64,000 nucleotides of DNA from Pseudomonas citrullilanati (GTDB lineage: Bacteria; Pseudomonadota; Gammaproteobacteria; Pseudomonadales; Pseudomonadaceae): contig NZ_JAUQOP010000008.1 of NCBI RefSeq assembly GCF_030580855.1, positions 79,990 to 143,989 of the forward strand. The letters are read 5' to 3'. Below, in pieces: positions 44,674 to 53,467 of this stretch (its first letter is position 1; each line of letters opens with the position of its first letter). The notes under the pieces were generated by a model. The model had not been told where the DNA came from, did no database searches, and worked only from the letters and a program-made list of their open reading frames with translations. The position numbers were made by a program, and so were the translations under genes.

Positions 44674-45835
44674 AGACGACCTCGACATCCCGTTGGCTCG
44701 ACTCCCGAGGGTTGGTGAGGATGCAGGGGTCGTGCATCGCATGTTGCGACAGGAACGGGATGTCCGAGGTGCTCACGCCGTGCAGGCCCAGGGTTTCGTG
44801 AAAACCGATGGTGCGCTTGAGGGCGATCAGGTGCTCCACCAGGCGGGTGCGGATCTGCCGGTGGTTGAGCCCGCGGCAATCGATGCCCAGTGTCTCGGCG
44901 ATCACCTTGAAGCGCTCCGGCGCCGAGGTGTAGTTGAACGCCACGACATGCTCCACCAGCACCGCGTTGCACAGCCCGTGGGGCAAGTCGAGGAAACCGC
45001 CCAGGCTATGGGACATCGCGTGGACCGCGCCGAGGATCGCGTTGGAGAACGCCAGCCCGGCCTGCATGCTGCCGAGCATGATCTTTTCCCGCAGGGCGAC
45101 GTCCGCCGGGTTGGCGATCATCGGCACCAGGTTGGTGTTGATCAGGCGCATCGCTTCCAGCGCATGGGGATCGGTCAGCGGCCCGTGACCGGTGGACACG
45201 AACGCCTCAATGGCGTGCACCAGCGCATCGATGCCGGTACAGGCCGACAGGAACGGGTCCATGCTCAGGGTGGTTTCTGGATCGATCAGCGACACGTCCG
45301 GCACCGCCGCCTTGCTGACGATGGAAAACTTCATGCGCTCTTGCTGGTTGGAGATGATCACGAACTGCGACACATCGGCCGAGGTCCCGGCCGTGGTGGG
45401 AATCAGGATCAACGGCGGGCTGGGCACATGGAGGGTATCGACGCCCTCGAACTCGAGGATGCTGCGGCCATGGGCGACAACGATGCCGATGGCCTTGCCG
45501 CAGTCCATCGGGCTGCCGCCACCGACCGCGACGATGACGTCGCAGTGGTTCTCCCGATACAACTCGGCGCCGAGCATCACTTCCTCGACCCGAGGGTTGG
45601 GCGAGACGGCGCTGTAGAGGGCATAGTCGATGGCCTGGGCCTGGAGGCTGGCCTCGACATCGGCGACCCAGCCGGCGGCGATCACGCCGGGATCGGTCAC
45701 GATCAGGACCTTGCGCGCACCGAAGGTTTTGGCGTAATTGCCGACATTGTGACGGCATCCGGCGCCGAACATGATTTCAGGGGAAACGAACTTGCGCAGC
45801 GGGCTGAGACTCATCTTTGCAGGGGCGTGGCTCAT
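44657..45835 (-). CDS. ercA: Iron-containing alcohol dehydrogenase ErcA
   Basis: 392 aa from MSHAPAKMSLSPLRKFVSPE; an earlier in-frame start lacks signals. The group III fold has VGGGSPMDCGKAIG (NAD binding), PTTAGTSADVSQF and the metal ligands in GIDALVHAIEAF and HAMSHSLGGFLDLPHG. ErcA in P. aeruginosa has a regulatory role in the exa network (established). It follows pqqA, with a hairpin and its own promoter-like GCATTC in between. Confidence 0.9.
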   Translation of the reverse strand: MSHAPAKMSLSPLRKFVSPEIMFGAGCRHNVGNYAKTFGARKVLIVTDPGVIAAGWVADVEASLQAQAIDYALYSAVSPNPRVEEVMLGAELYRENHCDVIVAVGGGSPMDCGKAIGIVVAHGRSILEFEGVDTLHVPSPPLILIPTTAGTSADVSQFVIISNQQERMKFSIVSKAAVPDVSLIDPETTLSMDPFLSACTGIDALVHAIEAFVSTGHGPLTDPHALEAMRLINTNLVPMIANPADVALREKIMLGSMQAGLAFSNAILGAVHAMSHSLGGFLDLPHGLCNAVLVEHVVAFNYTSAPERFKVIAETLGIDCRGLNHRQIRTRLVEHLIALKRTIGFHETLGLHGVSTSDIPFLSQHAMHDPCILTNPRESSQRDVEVVYGEAL

Positions 45836-45846
45836 TGGTAAGCCTG

Positions 45847-45854
45847 TTGTTATT
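45847..45854 (-). promoter_or_regulatory. AANAANAA motif in the ercA leader
   Basis: AATAACAA, 12 nt before the ercA ATG and overlapping its ribosome-binding region. It matches the Hfq/Crc target AANAANAA of Pseudomonas, so translation may be repressed when preferred carbon sources are present. Confidence 0.5.
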
Positions 45855-45861
45855 GTCCGGG

Positions 45862-45916
45862 GATACTCTGAGCCTAAAGCATCCCGCCGTGAATGCAATC
45901 AGACCAATGGGTAGCC
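45862..45916 (-). promoter_or_regulatory. Divergent exa-type promoter candidate of ercA
   Basis: The minus strand carries GGCTAC (45911-45916), GCATTC (45891-45896) and, 20 nt on, CAGAGT followed by AGTATC. GCATTC matches the boxes before exaB, exaC and pqqA, but the upstream element is only 14 nt away instead of 28-30, so this site is less certain. Confidence 0.35.
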
Positions 45917-45940
45917 CGGCCTGGACGCCCCAGGCCGGGC
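45914..45940 (-). terminator. Strong hairpin between pqqA and ercA (attenuator-like)
   Basis: Perfect 11-bp GC stem GCCCGGCCTGG / CCAGGCCGGGC with a 5-nt loop, 6 nt after the pqqA stop. The stretch after it lacks a good U run. It may protect an abundant short pqqA transcript and reduce read-through into ercA. Confidence 0.6.
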
Positions 45941-45946
45941 CGGCAC

Positions 45947-46018
45947 TCATCGGTTGGCGAAGTACATCGTCACTTCAAAGCCAATACGCAGGTCGGTGTA
46001 AGCGGGTTTAGTCCACAT
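45947..46018 (-). CDS. pqqA: PQQ precursor peptide PqqA (solitary copy)
   Basis: 23 aa, beginning [16 protein letters not shown] and ending YFANR. Glu15 and Tyr19 (EVTMY) are the residues joined by PqqE to build pyrroloquinoline quinone. GAGGAAAG lies upstream of the ATG. No pqqB, pqqC, pqqD or pqqE gene is in the window, so the processing enzymes must be encoded elsewhere. It has its own promoter candidate sharing elements with exaB and exaC, which would raise cofactor precursor together with the quinoproteins. Confidence 0.95.
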
Positions 46019-46059
46019 GGGTCTTTCCTCTTCTTGTACCGGACGATTCCGGCAAGGTC

Positions 46060-46127
46060 ATTAATGCACGGGGCGCCCGGGGTTCGAATGCTACTTTCGA
46101 AGCGGTGGGCGGGGTGCGTTGGTAGCA
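46060..46127 (-). promoter_or_regulatory. exa-type promoter of pqqA
   Basis: Reading on the minus strand: TGCTAC (46122-46127), 30 nt, GCATTC (46086-46091), exactly 20 nt, ATTAAT (46060-46065) as -10 candidate, then 41 nt to the pqqA ATG. The 10-mer TTGCTACCAA and the 7-mer GCATTCG also occur upstream of exaB. Confidence 0.6.
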
Positions 46128-46141
46128 ATTCAGGAGAGCTA

Positions 46142-46281
46142 CAAAACCATTGTGAGAGCAAGTCTTACTGTGGGAGCAAGGCTTGCCCGCGATACAAGCG
46201 ACTCGGTCTCTGGTCAGGTCGAGGCGACTCATCGCGAGCAAGCTTTGCTCCCACAGTAAGACTTGCTCTCACAGGGTTTTG
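46142..46281. repeat. Extended REPIN forming about 52-bp inverted arms
   Basis: Left arm 46142-46193 and right arm 46231-46281 are inverted copies with a few mismatches. They contain REP sequence plus an extra flanking palindrome (TGTGAGAGCAAGTCTTACTG). It lies right after the exaC stop, so the exaC transcript ends in a long hairpin that separates it from the pqqA promoter. Confidence 0.85.
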
Positions 46282-46296
46282 TGCTGTGTTATCGGG

Positions 46297-47817
<1,521 letters not shown>

Positions 47818-47866
47818 GATGGGCCTCTGCCTGGTCGATGCCTGTCACGGGACAGGCGATAGGCCG

Positions 47867-47934
47867 ATGGTAGAGAGCCCCGCCTGGCCGACGAATGCGT
47901 CATTGGCAGGGGGGACTCTCGTTATTTGGTCGTA
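47867..47934 (-). promoter_or_regulatory. exa-type promoter of exaC
   Basis: Minus strand: TACGAC (47929-47934), 30 nt, GCATTC (47893-47898), exactly 20 nt, TACCAT (47867-47872). The hexamer ends 49 nt before the exaC ATG. ACCAA and GCATTCG are 27 nt apart, as at pqqA. Confidence 0.6.
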
Positions 47935-47973
47935 GGTTTGAAGCATCGGGACGAGGATATTTGGCGAAACGTC

Positions 47974-48061
47974 TGTGGGAGCAAAGCTTGCTCGCGATGC
48001 AGGCGATGCGGTCTCCCAGGAAACCGAGGCGACTGCATCGCGGGCAAGCCTTGCTCCCACA
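47974..48061. repeat. REPIN between pedH and exaC
   Basis: TGTGGGAGCAAAGCTTGCTCGCG and, inverted, CGCGGGCAAGCCTTGCTCCCACA about 45 nt apart. It lies after the pedH stop in the 284-nt gap to exaC. Confidence 0.85.
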
Positions 48062-48101
48062 GGGCAGTCGCCACAAAGGCAACGCCCGGCATTATTTCAG
48101 A

Positions 48102-49877
48102 TCAGCGCTTGGCCACCAGGTCCTTCGGCAACTTGAAGGTCCAGAGCATGCCGCCCTGGTTGAAGTCCTTCACGCGCTTGGCGACTTCGCCGCCCCACAG
48201 CGGCACCGCGCCGCCCCAACCCGAGACCACGGAGACGTACTGCTCGCCGTCCATTTCCCAGGTGATCGGCGAGCCCAACACGCCGGAACCGGTCTGGAAT
48301 TCCCAGACCTTCTCGCCGGTCTTGGCGTTGAATGCCTGGAGGAAGCCTTCAGGCGTGCCGGTGAACACCAGGTTGCCCTTGGTGGTCAGTACCCCGCCCC
48401 ACAGCGGCGCGAAGTTCTTGTGGCGCCAGACTTCCTTGCCGGTCTTGGGGTCAATGGCCCGCAACACGCCGATGTAGTCTTCGTTCAGCGGCTTGATGGT
48501 GAACCCGGCGCCGAGGAACGCCGCGCCTTTCTTGTAGGCGATGCCTTCGTTCCAGATGTCCATGCCCCACTCGTTGGAAGGCACATAGAACAAACCGGTG
48601 TCCTGGTTGTAGGCCATCGGCATCCAGTTCTTCGCCCCGAGGAACGCCGGCGCGACGAACACCGAACTGCCCTTGGCCTCGCTGCCCGGCGCGCCCGGAC
48701 GGCTGGCTTCGTTGTAGATCGGTCGCCCATCCTTGTCGAGGCCGCTGGCCCAGGTGATCTTGTCGACAAACGGGAAGCCACGGATGAACTTGCCGTTGGT
48801 GCGGTCGAGCACGTAGAAGAAACCGTTGCGGTCGGCAGTGGCCGCCGCCTTGATGTCCTTGCCGCCTTCCTTGTAGTTGAACGAGATCAACTCATTGACG
48901 CCGTCGTAGTCCCAGCCATCGTGTGGCGTGCTCTGGAAGTGCCACTTGATGCTGCCGTCGTCCGGGTTCAGGGCCAGGCGCGACGAGGAATAGAGGTTGT
49001 CGCCAGGACGCAGGTGGGAGTTCCACGGTGCCGGGTTGCCGGTGCCGAACAACAGCAGGTTGGTTTCCGGATCGTAGTAGCCGCCCAGCCAGGGGGCCGC
49101 ACCACCGGTCTTCCAGAGATCGCCCGGCCAGGTCTTGCCGGCCTCGCCGCCGGAGATGCCGTTCTCGATCGCCTTGCCGTCCTTGTAGACGTAGCCCATG
49201 TGGCCTTCCACGGTCGGCCGGGTCCACAGCAGCTCGCCATTCTTGGGGTCAAAGGCGCTGATCTGGCCCACCACGCCGAACTCGCCACCGGCCACGCCCG
49301 TGATCAGCTTGCCGTTGATCACCAGCGGCGCGGCACTGATGGAATAGCCTTCCTTGTGGTCGGCGACCTTCTTGCTCCACACCACCTTGCCGGTGTCCTT
49401 GTTCAGGGCCACCAGCTTCGCGTCGAGGGTGCCGAAGAACACCAGGTCGCCATACAACGCCACGCCACGGTTGATCACGTCGCAGCAAGGCCGGATGTCG
49501 TCGGGCAGGCGTGCGTCGTACTGCCAGAGTTTCTTGCCGGTGCGCGCATCCACGGCGAACACCCGCGAGTAGGACCCGGTGAGGTACATCACCCCGTCCT
49601 TGATCATCGGCTGCGCCTGCTGGCCGCGCTGTTTTTCACCGCCGAAGGAGAAGGCCCAGACCGGGCGCAGGTCCTTGACGTTGTCGGTGTTGAGGGTCGC
49701 GAGCGGGCTGTAGCGCTGACCCTGGACGCCCAGGCCGTTGGTCACGACTTGCTGCGGGTTCTTCGGGTCCTGGAGGATTTCCTGGTCGGTCACGGCGGCC
49801 AAGGCCGAACCGGACAGCAGCATGGCACTGAGCAGCAAGCTCACGGCGAAGGGTTGGCGACGTGCGGGATGAGTCAT
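48102..49877 (-). CDS. pedH: Lanthanide-type PQQ-dependent alcohol dehydrogenase PedH
   Basis: 591 aa from [20 protein letters not shown] with a signal peptide ending ALA-A. It is an eight-bladed propeller with the adjacent-Cys disulfide RPCCDV and tryptophan-docking repeats. The catalytic Asp323 is in GWDYDGVNE, and Asp325 two residues on is the hallmark of lanthanide-dependent enzymes (established for PedH/XoxF). It oxidises alcohols and aldehydes in the periplasm using PQQ plus La/Ce/Nd ions, giving electrons to a cytochrome c. It is separated from exaC by a REPIN. Confidence 0.93.
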   Translation of the reverse strand: MTHPARRQPFAVSLLLSAMLLSGSALAAVTDQEILQDPKNPQQVVTNGLGVQGQRYSPLATLNTDNVKDLRPVWAFSFGGEKQRGQQAQPMIKDGVMYLTGSYSRVFAVDARTGKKLWQYDARLPDDIRPCCDVINRGVALYGDLVFFGTLDAKLVALNKDTGKVVWSKKVADHKEGYSISAAPLVINGKLITGVAGGEFGVVGQISAFDPKNGELLWTRPTVEGHMGYVYKDGKAIENGISGGEAGKTWPGDLWKTGGAAPWLGGYYDPETNLLLFGTGNPAPWNSHLRPGDNLYSSSRLALNPDDGSIKWHFQSTPHDGWDYDGVNELISFNYKEGGKDIKAAATADRNGFFYVLDRTNGKFIRGFPFVDKITWASGLDKDGRPIYNEASRPGAPGSEAKGSSVFVAPAFLGAKNWMPMAYNQDTGLFYVPSNEWGMDIWNEGIAYKKGAAFLGAGFTIKPLNEDYIGVLRAIDPKTGKEVWRHKNFAPLWGGVLTTKGNLVFTGTPEGFLQAFNAKTGEKVWEFQTGSGVLGSPITWEMDGEQYVSVVSGWGGAVPLWGGEVAKRVKDFNQGGMLWTFKLPKDLVAKR

Positions 49878-49894
49878 GACGGCTACCTCTGCGA

Positions 49895-49902
49895 TTATTG
49901 TT
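49895..49902 (-). promoter_or_regulatory. AANAANAA motif in the pedH leader
   Basis: AACAATAA, 17 nt before the pedH ATG, matching the Hfq/Crc recognition pattern. The surrounding GTATAACAATAAT resembles the exaB leader CATAACAATG. Confidence 0.5.
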
Positions 49903-49933
49903 ATACCCGGGAAATTTTCCCGGTCTGGCGCAG

Positions 49934-50000
49934 ATTCTTGGGCCCGGCGCCCCTGCCAACAATTGCCCGCTGTGTTGAGTTTTCTAGTTCCTTGGTACAC
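49934..50000 (-). promoter_or_regulatory. exa-type promoter of pedH (degenerate)
   Basis: Minus strand: GTGTAC (49995-50000), 28 nt, GCAATT (49961-49966), 21 nt, AAGAAT (49934-49939). The 14-mer TACCAAGGAACTAG (49984-49997) is identical to the one upstream of exaB. The proximal box differs from GCATTC, as might be expected if pedH is controlled differently. Confidence 0.45.
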
Positions 50001-50024
50001 ATGGCGGGCGGCCCCACATTCCCT

Positions 50025-50131
50025 GTGGCGAGGGGATTTATCCCCGCTGGCGCGCGAAGCGGCCCCCTCCCAATCACCCGGGATTTTTGGGGGCTGCTGC
50101 GCAGCCCAACGGGGATAAATCCCCTCGCCAC
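50025..50131. repeat. Second repeat family: GTGGCGAGGGGATTTATCCCC inverted pair
   Basis: Left arm GTGGCGAGGGGATTTATCCC and an inverted right arm ending GGGATAAATCCCCTCGCCAC, each followed inward by a short GCTGCGCAGC-like hairpin. Similar copies are at 56148-56276 and, degenerate, at 63796-63889. It differs from the REP family but also sits only between genes. Confidence 0.8.
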
Positions 50132-50152
50132 AAAAGCGTCAACCAACCTGGA

Positions 50153-51088
50153 TCACTGAGGCTTGGCATCCACCCGCTTCATCCCCGCCCGCTCATACCG
50201 CGGATACAGGTGGCTGACACTGCGAATCAACTCGTATCGACTCAGGCTGATGCCGGAAAAGCGTTCGGGAATGGGACGGCGGATCATCTCGGCCATGTCG
50301 TCGCCCCGCGCGGCGCCTTCGCGCATCAGGTGGTCGAGCCAGCCGAGGTAATCGCGCATCTGCACGAAGGGCCCGCTGTCGCTCGCCACCGGGCCGTGGC
50401 CGGGCACGATCAGCTTCCAGGGCAAGGCCTGCAGGGTGTCCAGGTCCTGGAGCCAGACATCGAGCCCGGGGCTGTTGGGGGTGGTCAGGGCGCGTTCGTA
50501 GAACACCAGGTCGCCGGCGAACAGCACGCCCGTGGTTTCATCGAAGATCGCCAGGTCGGCCCCGGTGTGCCCGGCCAGTTGCAGCAGCCGCAACGAATGG
50601 TTGCCCACGGGCCGAGGGCCGGGCGCGAGCACGTCGGTCGGCAACACCACTTCGGTGCCGCGCATCCAGTCGCCCACCAGCCGATACATGTTCTCCGCCA
50701 GCGCATCGCCCTGCTCGCGCAGCAACTGCGTGGTGCCTGCCAGCGCGCCGATGGGCACGTCGGCGAAGGCCTGGTTGCCCAGCACATGGTCGGGGTGGTG
50801 GTGGGTCAGCAGCACCTGGATGACCGGCTTGTCGGTCGTCGCCGCGATGGCTTGGCGCAGGGCCTCGCCGTAGCGCTTCGACGGCCCGGTGTCGATCACC
50901 ACCACACCGGCGTCGGTGACGATGAACGCGCTGTTGACGATGTTGCCGCCGTTGGCCTTGGCGAAGTTCTCGGTGCTGCCTTCCAGCAGCCAGGTGTCCG
51001 CGGCGATCTGCCGGGGCTTTAGGCCATAGTCCGCAGCGGCCCAGGCCGGCCCGTACAGGCCCATGAAGATCAGCAACAACCAGCGCAT
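50153..51088 (-). CDS. Quinoprotein-associated zinc metallohydrolase (MBL fold, exported)
   Basis: 311 aa from MRWLLLIFMGLYGPAWAAAD, with AAGGAG upstream and a signal peptide ending AWA-A. The metal motif is LLTHHHPDHVLGN, with further ligands in LAGHTGADLAIF and IVPGHGPVASDSG. It resembles the SoxH-related hydrolases found only beside quinoprotein dehydrogenase clusters. It probably acts in the periplasm, perhaps on a thiol-bound intermediate carried by the SoxYZ-like protein encoded 16 nt upstream (inference). Confidence 0.85.
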   Translation of the reverse strand: MRWLLLIFMGLYGPAWAAADYGLKPRQIAADTWLLEGSTENFAKANGGNIVNSAFIVTDAGVVVIDTGPSKRYGEALRQAIAATTDKPVIQVLLTHHHPDHVLGNQAFADVPIGALAGTTQLLREQGDALAENMYRLVGDWMRGTEVVLPTDVLAPGPRPVGNHSLRLLQLAGHTGADLAIFDETTGVLFAGDLVFYERALTTPNSPGLDVWLQDLDTLQALPWKLIVPGHGPVASDSGPFVQMRDYLGWLDHLMREGAARGDDMAEMIRRPIPERFSGISLSRYELIRSVSHLYPRYERAGMKRVDAKPQ

Positions 51089-51104
51089 GGCGCACTCCTT
51101 GTGG

Positions 51105-51863
51105 TCAGGGGATCGCCGCTTCGAAGGCGTTGCCGCTGTTGTCACGCAGCAACAGTCGGGTGCGGCCCGTGCCTTGGAGATCGAAGCCCAGGTTGGGGTT
51201 TTCGCTGACGGCCGGGAACAGCTCCAGGCGCGCCAGCACCTCGCCGTTGGCGCCCAGCAGTTGGGCCTGGTTGAGGTAGAACTCGGGGATGCCGCTCACC
51301 AGGCCGTTGTCCATCGGGTGGGCGACCTGCAACCGCAGGCGACTGCTGTCGCCCCGGGGGTAGCGGGCCCCGAGCACTTCGCCCAGGTGTTCTTCCCAAC
51401 CGGGCTGGGTCCGAACCACGCTGGGCGCGGTGCAGCCGCCGCCGGCCGCGTCGATCAGCGTCGAGCCGACGTGCCACAGGCCATCGCGGGTCTGCACGGC
51501 GGCGCGCAAGGGCGTGGCCTGTTCGATCCGAATGCGGATCGACAGCCAGGGTCGCACCTGCGCACCCGGTTGGAAGTCGACGATTCTCGGCAACGGGTTC
51601 AGTTCAGCCCAGGCCAGTACCCGCACCACGTCCGCGCCGAGGGCCCGGGCATCGATTTCCAGCGGCACCTGGCGCGCGTCTTCGGCAAACGGCGGGGCCA
51701 ACAGCCGGACCCGCTCGTCGAACACGAACGGCGAATCGTTCAACAGTTGCTTGTGATAGAACGCCCACATCACCGACGGCACCGGATCTTTCCCCGGCTC
51801 GACGGCCGCCAGGCCCATCATCGGCAGGCCGCAACCCAACAGGCAACACACGAGCCATTTCAT
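51105..51863 (-). CDS. Quinoprotein-associated SoxYZ-like carrier protein
   Basis: 252 aa from MKWLVCCLLGCGLPMMGLAA (signal peptide). The first half resembles SoxY and contains the candidate carrier Cys in DAAGGGCTAPSV; the second half resembles SoxZ (LRLQVAHPMDNGLVSGIPEF). In sulfur oxidation SoxYZ carries sulfur on a Cys. Here the two halves are fused and lie in an alcohol-oxidation operon, so the cargo is unknown. It sits between pedG and the zinc hydrolase. Confidence 0.82.
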   Translation of the reverse strand: MKWLVCCLLGCGLPMMGLAAVEPGKDPVPSVMWAFYHKQLLNDSPFVFDERVRLLAPPFAEDARQVPLEIDARALGADVVRVLAWAELNPLPRIVDFQPGAQVRPWLSIRIRIEQATPLRAAVQTRDGLWHVGSTLIDAAGGGCTAPSVVRTQPGWEEHLGEVLGARYPRGDSSRLRLQVAHPMDNGLVSGIPEFYLNQAQLLGANGEVLARLELFPAVSENPNLGFDLQGTGRTRLLLRDNSGNAFEAAIP

Positions 51864-51873
51864 CCCTGCGCTC

Positions 51874-52749
51874 CTATTGGTACATCTCCGGCACGTCATA
51901 CCGCAGGCCGTAATGGGCGTAGACGGCCTTGACGCTGCCGTCGCGGATCAAACCTTCCAGCGCTTCTTCCACCGCATAGGCCAACTGACGGTTGCTTTCA
52001 TGCACCGCCATGCCGATTTCCCAGCGCTGCTTGCCCATGTTCGGGTAGGCGTTTTCCGCCAGCGCCAGTTGCGGGTCGGCGGCCTGGTGCACCTGCCAAT
52101 CGACTTCCCCGCGCATGGCCATGACCGCATCGACCTCCCCGGCCCGCATGGCCTTGAAGGCCTGGCTGACACCGGGGTAGTGGTGGGTCTTGGCACTGAG
52201 CAGGCCGTTGAACACCGAGGTCAGGTAGAACGATGGAACGCTGTCGACTTCGACGCCAATGGGGTGCTGCTGGAACACCGCGACACTGCCCACCGAATCC
52301 AACCGGCGCCGGTCATACGCCACCTGCCAGCACTCCTGCTGGTAAGGCCCGAACATCACCACCTGGGCATTTTCCAGCTCGCCGACATCGTTGCGCTTTT
52401 GCACGTAGTCGTGATCGTACGGGACACGCATCATCAAGTCGGCCAATTGCCGGTCGTGCAGCGGACTGCTGCGCCAGATGTAGTCGCGCAGGTCGTCATC
52501 GAGCTTCTCCCCGGGCGGCGCCCAGATCAGTTGCAAGCGCACGCCCAGCGCCTTGGCCAGGGCCTGCGCCAGCTCGACGTCGACGCCCCTGGGCTGGCCC
52601 TCGTCTTCGAAGCTGTAAGGGGCGAAGTCCTTGTAGACCGCCACTTTCAACTCACCGGCGGCGATCATCTGGTCGTAGCTGCGTACCTGCGCCTGCACCG
52701 CCTGGCCCCACAGCAACAGGCTGCACATCACCCACGCGAACAGGCGCAT
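51874..52749 (-). CDS. pedG: PedG, quinoprotein-associated periplasmic solute-binding-like protein
   Basis: 291 aa from MRLFAWVMCSLLLWGQAVQA-Q (signal peptide). The fold is type-3 solute-binding (ELKVAVYKDFAPYSFEDEGQ, GVDVELAQALAKALGV), yet no transporter gene is adjacent. It starts 5 nt after exaB. Related proteins occur only in quinoprotein loci, where they may deliver a ligand, metal or redox factor to the dehydrogenase or help maturation (inference). Confidence 0.82.
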   Translation of the reverse strand: MRLFAWVMCSLLLWGQAVQAQVRSYDQMIAAGELKVAVYKDFAPYSFEDEGQPRGVDVELAQALAKALGVRLQLIWAPPGEKLDDDLRDYIWRSSPLHDRQLADLMMRVPYDHDYVQKRNDVGELENAQVVMFGPYQQECWQVAYDRRRLDSVGSVAVFQQHPIGVEVDSVPSFYLTSVFNGLLSAKTHHYPGVSQAFKAMRAGEVDAVMAMRGEVDWQVHQAADPQLALAENAYPNMGKQRWEIGMAVHESNRQLAYAVEEALEGLIRDGSVKAVYAHYGLRYDVPEMYQ

Positions 52750-52754
52750 GCCGG

Positions 52755-53216
52755 TCACTCCTCGACGTGCACGCTGTCCAGGTACGTGCGCACCGCCCAC
52801 AAGGCCTCCTGGCTCAGGTAGTCGGCCATTTTCGGCATGTAGACCCGGCCATCGCGGACGGCACCGTGGCGCACCCGTTCGACGAACCATTCGTCCCCGG
52901 CCTCGGCGGCGTCGAGCATGCGCAGGTCCGGGGCGATACCGCCGGACTTGGCCTCCAGGCCATGGCAGGCGGCACAGTTCTGGTTGTACGCCGACGCACC
53001 GATTTCCACCGCCTTGTCGCGTTCGGGGGAGTTGCGGTAGGGGTTCTGGGAGGCCCAGCCGTCGGCATCGAGCGGCAGGTTGGTGTCCTTGACCGCGGTC
53101 AGTCCCTTGGTTTCCACTGCCTGGGGCACTACGTTGCCATGGGCCCATGCCGAGCCTGCGCCGATCAGCCCCATCAGCAATGCACTAGCGATGATGGCGT
53201 TGCGTTTTGTTGTCAT
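52755..53216 (-). CDS. exaB: Cytochrome c550 ExaB/PedF
   Basis: 153 aa from MTTKRNAIIASALLMGLIGA (signal peptide ending SAWA-H). The haem motif is NQNCAACHGLEAKS and the axial Met is probably in GRVYMPKMADYLSQEA. It is the direct electron acceptor of the quinoprotein alcohol dehydrogenase, passing electrons to the terminal oxidase chain. It is the first gene of the four-gene minus operon and divergent from exaA. Confidence 0.93.
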   Translation of the reverse strand: MTTKRNAIIASALLMGLIGAGSAWAHGNVVPQAVETKGLTAVKDTNLPLDADGWASQNPYRNSPERDKAVEIGASAYNQNCAACHGLEAKSGGIAPDLRMLDAAEAGDEWFVERVRHGAVRDGRVYMPKMADYLSQEALWAVRTYLDSVHVEE

Positions 53217-53268
53217 TGTTATGCCCTCTGGATTGCACGCAAGACCTCTCTGCAGAGGCCGTGCCGTC

Positions 53269-53335
53269 ATCTTAGAAAGCCCCCGCCCCCCGCCGAATGC
53301 TGCTTTGGTGGCCGGGGTCTAGTTCCTTGGTAGCA
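53269..53335 (-). promoter_or_regulatory. exa-type promoter of exaB
   Basis: Minus strand: TGCTAC (53330-53335), 29 nt, GCATTC (53295-53300), exactly 20 nt, TAAGAT (53269-53274), then 52 nt to the ATG. TACCAAGGAACTAG (53319-53332) is shared with pedH, and TTGCTACCAA and GCATTCG with pqqA. Confidence 0.62.
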
Positions 53336-53369
53336 AGCCATCCGACGCAAGTCGCAAAGACACCCGGTT

Positions 53370-53384
53370 CGGGAAGTCTTCCCG
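53370..53384 (+). promoter_or_regulatory. Dyad upstream of exaA
   Basis: CGGGAAG-T-CTTCCCG, perfect 7-bp arms, 84-98 nt before the exaA ATG. The exa-type GCATTC signature is missing here, so exaA may answer to another regulator such as PedR2. This is a positional guess. Confidence 0.45.
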
Positions 53385-53467
53385 GCAAGGGCGGGACTTT
53401 TTCCGTATCGGCCAGGCATCGGCACGACGACCCTAGTCAGGCCAAAACCTCACTGGGAATCGCTACC

